DNA of 64,000 bases, taken from the NCBI RefSeq assembly GCF_012396125.1, contig NZ_JAAXOX010000001.1, positions 310,001 to 374,000 on the forward strand, in the 5' to 3' direction. Positions 60,743 through 64,000 of the stretch are shown in pieces (position 1 is the first letter of the stretch; every line of letters starts with the position of its first letter). A program made the translations under genes and the position numbers. The notes below the pieces were generated by a model. That model saw only the letters and a list, made by a program, of their open reading frames with translations, was not told the DNA's origin and searched no databases. Origin of the DNA: Cellulomonas denverensis (GTDB lineage Bacteria; Actinomycetota; Actinomycetes; Actinomycetales; Cellulomonadaceae).

Positions 60743-61174
60743 TCACCGGGACACCCACCCGCTCATCGAGGCCGAGCTGCTGTCGGCGTCGGCGCTGGGC
60801 TGGGTGCCAGGGCTGGGTGCCTGCCGCTGCTCGGCCTGGTCGACCATCCGGTCAAGGGCCGCACCCGCGACCTGCCCCTCCAGCCGCCCGGCGGTGCTGG
60901 CGACATCGGCGTCCGTCGCACTCAGACGCTCGGCAACCGCGCGGAGCTCATCCGCGTGCTCGTTCAGCCGGTGCTCCGTCCTGGACACCCGCTGTCCCAA
61001 CAGGGTCGCCGCCGTCGCCAGCGCCCGCTCCACCTGAGCGCTGGCGGGTATGCCGCGTTCGCCGGCGGTCTGCTGGACCCGCGCCGGCGCGGGCAACCCC
61101 TGCGTACTGCGATGCAGCCGACGCGAGGTATCCACCACCACACCCGAACGCACCCCGACCTGCTTGCCACCCAT
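60743..61174 (-). CDS. helical T7SS-associated protein
   Basis: A 143-residue protein with ATG 61174 preceded by GGGGTGGAGG. The centre is a long helical pair (VERALATAATLLGQRVSRTEHRLNEHADELRAVAERLSATDADVASTAGRLEGQ), the tail is disordered and Ser-rich. It has no WXG motif. Size and position just after the WXG100 pair suggest a further Esx-like secreted protein or an EspG-like chaperone of the Gly-rich protein. No family is recognised. Confidence 0.6.
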   Translation of the reverse strand: MGGKQVGVRSGVVVDTSRRLHRSTQGLPAPARVQQTAGERGIPASAQVERALATAATLLGQRVSRTEHRLNEHADELRAVAERLSATDADVASTAGRLEGQVAGAALDRMVDQAEQRQAPSPGTQPSADADSSSASMSGWVSR

Positions 61175-61264
61175 CGCCTCCACCCCTTTCCACGACACCC
61201 CGCAGGGCCGGCCCGCCACCCCACGGCACCAGACCGGCCCCACCTGCCCCTGCGCGGGGGTGTC

Positions 61265-61561
61265 CTACAGCGCGAACCGCCCGGCCGAGGACTTGTCCGC
61301 CGAGGAGTACGTCGAGGCGATCTGCTCGGTCGCCGAGGCGATCCGCTCCAACAGCTGCTGCAACTCCCCCAACGAGGCATTCCACGACCGCTGCGCCTGG
61401 TCATACGCCTCCTGCGCCTGACCCGACCAATTCGCCCGCAATGCCGAAACCTTCGATTCCAGCGTGTCCAACTCGGCACGAATCCCGTTGGCACCACCAC
61501 GGATCTGACCCGACAACGCCACCACCTGCTCGGGCGTCACCGAGAACGAAGCAAGAGACAT
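61265..61561 (-). CDS. WXG100 family protein (ESAT-6-like)
   Basis: A 98-residue WXG100 protein: two helices joined by Trp45-Ser46-Gly47 (RANWSGQAQEAYDQAQ). The C-terminus has the type VII export signal Tyr-x3-Asp (Tyr85 to Asp89, YSSAD). This makes it the likely signal-bearing partner of the neighbouring WXG100 protein. GAGGGGAG lies upstream of ATG 61561. Such dimers are secreted by the EccC motor. Confidence 0.93.
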   Translation of the reverse strand: MSLASFSVTPEQVVALSGQIRGGANGIRAELDTLESKVSALRANWSGQAQEAYDQAQRSWNASLGELQQLLERIASATEQIASTYSSADKSSAGRFAL

Positions 61562-61593
61562 CACACACTCCCCTCAATCCACACTGACCGGCG

Positions 61594-61908
61594 TCAGGCG
61601 CCCATCATCGACGACAGACCCGAGATGGTCTGCTGATGCGACTCATCGGTCGCCGCTTGATCACGCGCGGTCCCCTGCAACGAGGCCTCCAACGTGTCCA
61701 GCACCGCATTCAACTTGCGGGTCTTGGCATCCCACTCGGCCATCAACTGCGTGAACTTGCCCGCAGCAGGACCGGTCCACATGCCCCCGACCTGCTCGAT
61801 CTCCCCCCGCACACCCGCGACCTTCTGATCGATCGCGGACTTCGCATCGGCCACCGCCACCGCACCACGCGCCAGGGCACCCTCTTCCGCAGAAATCCTC
61901 TCGGCCAC
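61594..61908 (-). CDS. WXG100 family protein (ESAT-6-like)
   Basis: A 104-residue WXG100 protein with Trp44-Thr45-Gly46 in GGMWTGPAAGKFTQLMAEWD. It lacks a Tyr-x3-Asp/Glu tail, so it would be the partner without the export signal. GTG 61908 (VAERISAEEG) is chosen because AAGGGGAG lies about seven bases upstream and the length fits the family; longer starts at 61917 and 61944 exist. It is the first gene of the minus-strand operon. Confidence 0.92.
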   Translation of the reverse strand: MAERISAEEGALARGAVAVADAKSAIDQKVAGVRGEIEQVGGMWTGPAAGKFTQLMAEWDAKTRKLNAVLDTLEASLQGTARDQAATDESHQQTISGLSSMMGA

Positions 61909-62161
61909 AACGCTCACTCCCCTTCCACCCACACTCGCGAACACAACCAGACCGGCAAACTAACCACTCCACCCACCCCCGCGGGCCCAAACGAACCCGC
62001 CCAGGCCAACTTTCTGACCCGCCACGTAGCACTTCAGGAGATACGGGCGAAAACAGCCACCGCAACGGGGGTCGATCGCGCCCACTGCGGGACCGAGCGG
62101 GAGCTATTGTGCTGAGCGCCGCAGACCGGCCGAATGAGCGAACCCGGTGGGCAGGGAGCAG
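61909..62161. promoter_or_regulatory. divergent control region of the T7SS locus
   Basis: These 253 bases separate the minus-strand substrate/eccC operon from the plus-strand eccD-eccB unit and must hold both promoters. The sequence is locally richer in A and T than its flanks (AACTTTCTGACCC; GAGCTATTGTGCTGAG). TATTGT at about 62105 could be a -10 box for the eccD side, without a clear -35. I see no gene here. Confidence 0.5.
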
Positions 62162-63499
62162 ATGAACCAGACCGCGAGCGCCACGCGCACCCTTGTGCAC
62201 CTGACCGTCTCTAGTGATGACCGGCGCGTCGACGTGAGCGTTCCGGCGCAGGTCCCTCTGGTCGAGGTCCTGCCGGCCATCGCGCGCGATCTGGGCGCGC
62301 TCGGCCCGTCACTGGTCCACGGCGGCTTCGCGCTGCGCCGGGCGGACGGTTCCGACCTCGACCCCTCGGGCACCTGCCTCGGCCAGGGGCTGCGGGACGG
62401 CGAGCTGTTGACCCTGGCGCGTGGGACCCAGTTGACCGATCAACGGCGCTACGACGACATCGTCGAGGCCGTCATCGACGCCACCCAGGACGGTCGTGCG
62501 CCCTGGACCGCGACCGACCGGGCCCGGACCGCGCTGGCCGCGTCGCTGATGCTGCTGGCGATCGGGGCGGTGCTGCTGTGGTGGGCGCCGCCGTCGGGGG
62601 TCCTGGCGCCGATGATCGCCCTGGGGGCGGCGCTGGTGCTGGTGGTGACCGGGTCGGTGCTGACCCGCGTCGGCAGTCCGGAGGCGGGGAACGGTCTCGG
62701 GTTGGCCGCGGCGGTGTACGGCGCGGTCGGGTCCTGGTCGCTGGTGCCGGACCCGGACCCGTGGGGGTGGTCGCCGGCGGCCGCCTGCCTGGGCCTGGCC
62801 GTGGTCGGTGGACTCGCACTGGCCGGCACGGCGACCAGTCCGCAGGTGCACCTGATCCCGATCGTCACCGGGTTGGCGCTGGGGACGGTCGCGGCGGTCG
62901 TGGCGCTGACCGGAGCGGACCTGGTGATGCCCTACGCCCTGCTGGTCGCCGGGCTCGCCGCCACCTCGAACGTGCTGCCGTGGCTGGCGCTGAGTTCGAC
63001 CCGGATCGCGGTGATCAGTCCACAGAGCGACGCCGACGTGCTGGCCGATCCGCCACCGGTGGACGGCCCCGAGGTCGCGCGCCGGGCCGAACAGGGTCAT
63101 GCGGTGCTGCTCGGGCTGCGGATCGCCTTCGCGCTCTGCGTGCTGGCGGCGACGCCGATCGTCGCGACGTCCGGAGTGGTCGGGGCACTGCTCTGCACGG
63201 CCGCGTTCACCGGGATGATGTTCGCCGGTCGGCAGGTCTACGCCCGGGTGGAGGTCGCCGTGCTCACCGGGCTGGGCACCTGCGGGTTAGCGGTGACCGG
63301 GGTCGTCGTGGCGCTGGCGGGCACCGTGGACCCGTCGGCGCTGCTGATCGTGCTGCTGGCGACCGCCGCCCTGGTGGTGACGTTGACGTGGGTGAGCACG
63401 ACCACCTCGATCACACTGACCCGGTGGCTGGACGCCGCCGAGTTGGTGTGCCTGGTGGCGATCCTGCCGCTGGGGACGTTGGCCGCCGGGCTGGGCTGA
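62162..63499 (+). CDS. eccD: type VII secretion membrane protein EccD (second copy)
   Basis: A 445-residue EccD: an N-terminal ubiquitin-like domain (RTLVHLTVSSDDRRVDVSVPAQVPLVEVLPAIARDL) with a cytosolic linker (LTDQRRYDDIVEAVIDATQDGRAPW), then about eleven membrane helices. Compared with the copy at 52873 it keeps more of the standard EccD linker. ATG 62162 follows AGGGAGC. The next gene, eccB, starts four bases after its stop, so this is probably the main EccD. Confidence 0.9.
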   Translation: MNQTASATRTLVHLTVSSDDRRVDVSVPAQVPLVEVLPAIARDLGALGPSLVHGGFALRRADGSDLDPSGTCLGQGLRDGELLTLARGTQLTDQRRYDDIVEAVIDATQDGRAPWTATDRARTALAASLMLLAIGAVLLWWAPPSGVLAPMIALGAALVLVVTGSVLTRVGSPEAGNGLGLAAAVYGAVGSWSLVPDPDPWGWSPAAACLGLAVVGGLALAGTATSPQVHLIPIVTGLALGTVAAVVALTGADLVMPYALLVAGLAATSNVLPWLALSSTRIAVISPQSDADVLADPPPVDGPEVARRAEQGHAVLLGLRIAFALCVLAATPIVATSGVVGALLCTAAFTGMMFAGRQVYARVEVAVLTGLGTCGLAVTGVVVALAGTVDPSALLIVLLATAALVVTLTWVSTTTSITLTRWLDAAELVCLVAILPLGTLAAGLG

Positions 63500-63503
63500 C
63501 GTC

Positions 63504-64000
63504 GTGGCGAGCAAGAAGGACCTGACCGAGGCGCAGTCGTTCAGCCGGCGACGCCTGCTCACCGCGTTCACCTCGGGCGCCAGCGGGACCAAGGAACTCG
63601 AACCGGCCAAGCCGCTGCGCACCGTGGTCGCCGGACTCGCGCTGTCCGCGCTGGTCGTGGTCGGTGGGGCGTTCTACGGCCTGGTCTCCCCGGGGTTGCC
63701 CGACGAGTGGGAGCACAACCGGCTCGTGCTGGCCACCGACACCGGCGGGAGGTTCGTGTCGGCCGACGGCACGCTGTTCCCGGTGCTGAACACCGCCAGC
63801 GCCCGGCTGCTGATCCCGGCCGACGACTTCTCGATCGTGACGACCAAGGCCGCGCTCCTGGCCGATCTGCCGGTCGGACCGTCGCTGGGCATCGTCGGCG
63901 CGCCGGACCAGCTTCCGGGCTCCGGGGAGCTGATCGGCACCGGGTGGACCGCCTGCCTCGGCGAGGACGCCTCCACCGTGCTGACGATCTCGGCCGACCC
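63504..64000 (+). CDS. eccB: type VII secretion protein EccB (3' truncated by the window)
   Basis: The first 165 residues of EccB. The N-terminus SKKDLTEAQSFSRRRLLTAFTSG is the conserved cytosolic start, one membrane helix follows (VVAGLALSALVVVGGAFYGLV), then the external core: LVLATDTGGRFVSADGTLFPVLNTASARLL, GIVGAPDQLPGSGEL and WTACL with its Cys. EccB caps the ESX membrane complex on the outer side. GTG 63504 is four bases after eccD. The gene runs past 64000. Confidence 0.92.
   Translation, partial: MASKKDLTEAQSFSRRRLLTAFTSGASGTKELEPAKPLRTVVAGLALSALVVVGGAFYGLVSPGLPDEWEHNRLVLATDTGGRFVSADGTLFPVLNTASARLLIPADDFSIVTTKAALLADLPVGPSLGIVGAPDQLPGSGELIGTGWTACLGEDASTVLTISAD

Overview
The window is very GC-rich DNA with GTG starts, leaderless-style promoters, a DtxR/IdeR iron regulator, a class E sortase substrate (LAETG), a c-di-AMP riboswitch in front of an NlpC/P60 hydrolase, and an ESX-type type VII secretion locus. 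This points to an actinobacterium. The chemotaxis operon (a motile cell), the AA10 polysaccharide monooxygenase and the general gene style suggest a Cellulomonas-like member of the Micrococcales. The order-level guess is an inference; the phylum is secure.

Layout. 1-3950: visibly less GC-rich accessory DNA that ends at the 3' end of a tRNA-Arg(CCT). It carries a large KAP-family P-loop NTPase interrupted by an apparent one-base frameshift. 4195-11523: core metabolism, comprising OsmC, an aldo/keto reductase, a SRPBCC protein, an arginine/methylarginine catabolic operon (ddaH-rocD-Lrp) with repeated upstream motifs, a tandem universal stress protein and an HNH nuclease. 11654-23307: envelope and regulation, comprising NlpC/P60 with its riboswitch, IdeR, SerC, a lone gene between short inverted repeats, a sortase-anchored surface protein and a DUF4012 protein sharing an upstream motif, a MarR/MFS pair, UDP-sugar dehydrogenase and a purine permease.

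23658-32023: a minus-strand chemotaxis cluster of two methyl-accepting receptors, a sugar-binding lipoprotein coupled to one of them, CheB, CheR, two CheY and two CheX-type proteins. Most genes overlap by 1-4 bases. CheA and CheW are not in the window. 32122-47885: mixed housekeeping genes: DUF4126, an ECF sigma factor with its membrane partner, nucleotidyltransferase, EEP hydrolase, anti-sigma-type ATPase, PspC, alpha/beta hydrolase, MetE-like protein, PEP carboxylase, transketolase, NrdI, LPMO, a LigD-type polymerase domain and DUF5701.

47886-64000: a type VII secretion locus. A tightly packed minus-strand run goes from two WXG100 proteins through candidate substrates, two tandem mycosins, more candidate substrates, EccD, a zinc-ribbon/RDD/FHA protein and the three-ATPase EccC. 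A second EccD and a truncated EccB are read divergently. The least described parts are the substrate-like proteins, the duplicated mycosin pair with an almost identical 319-bp block, the use of two EccD proteins and the FHA/RDD component.
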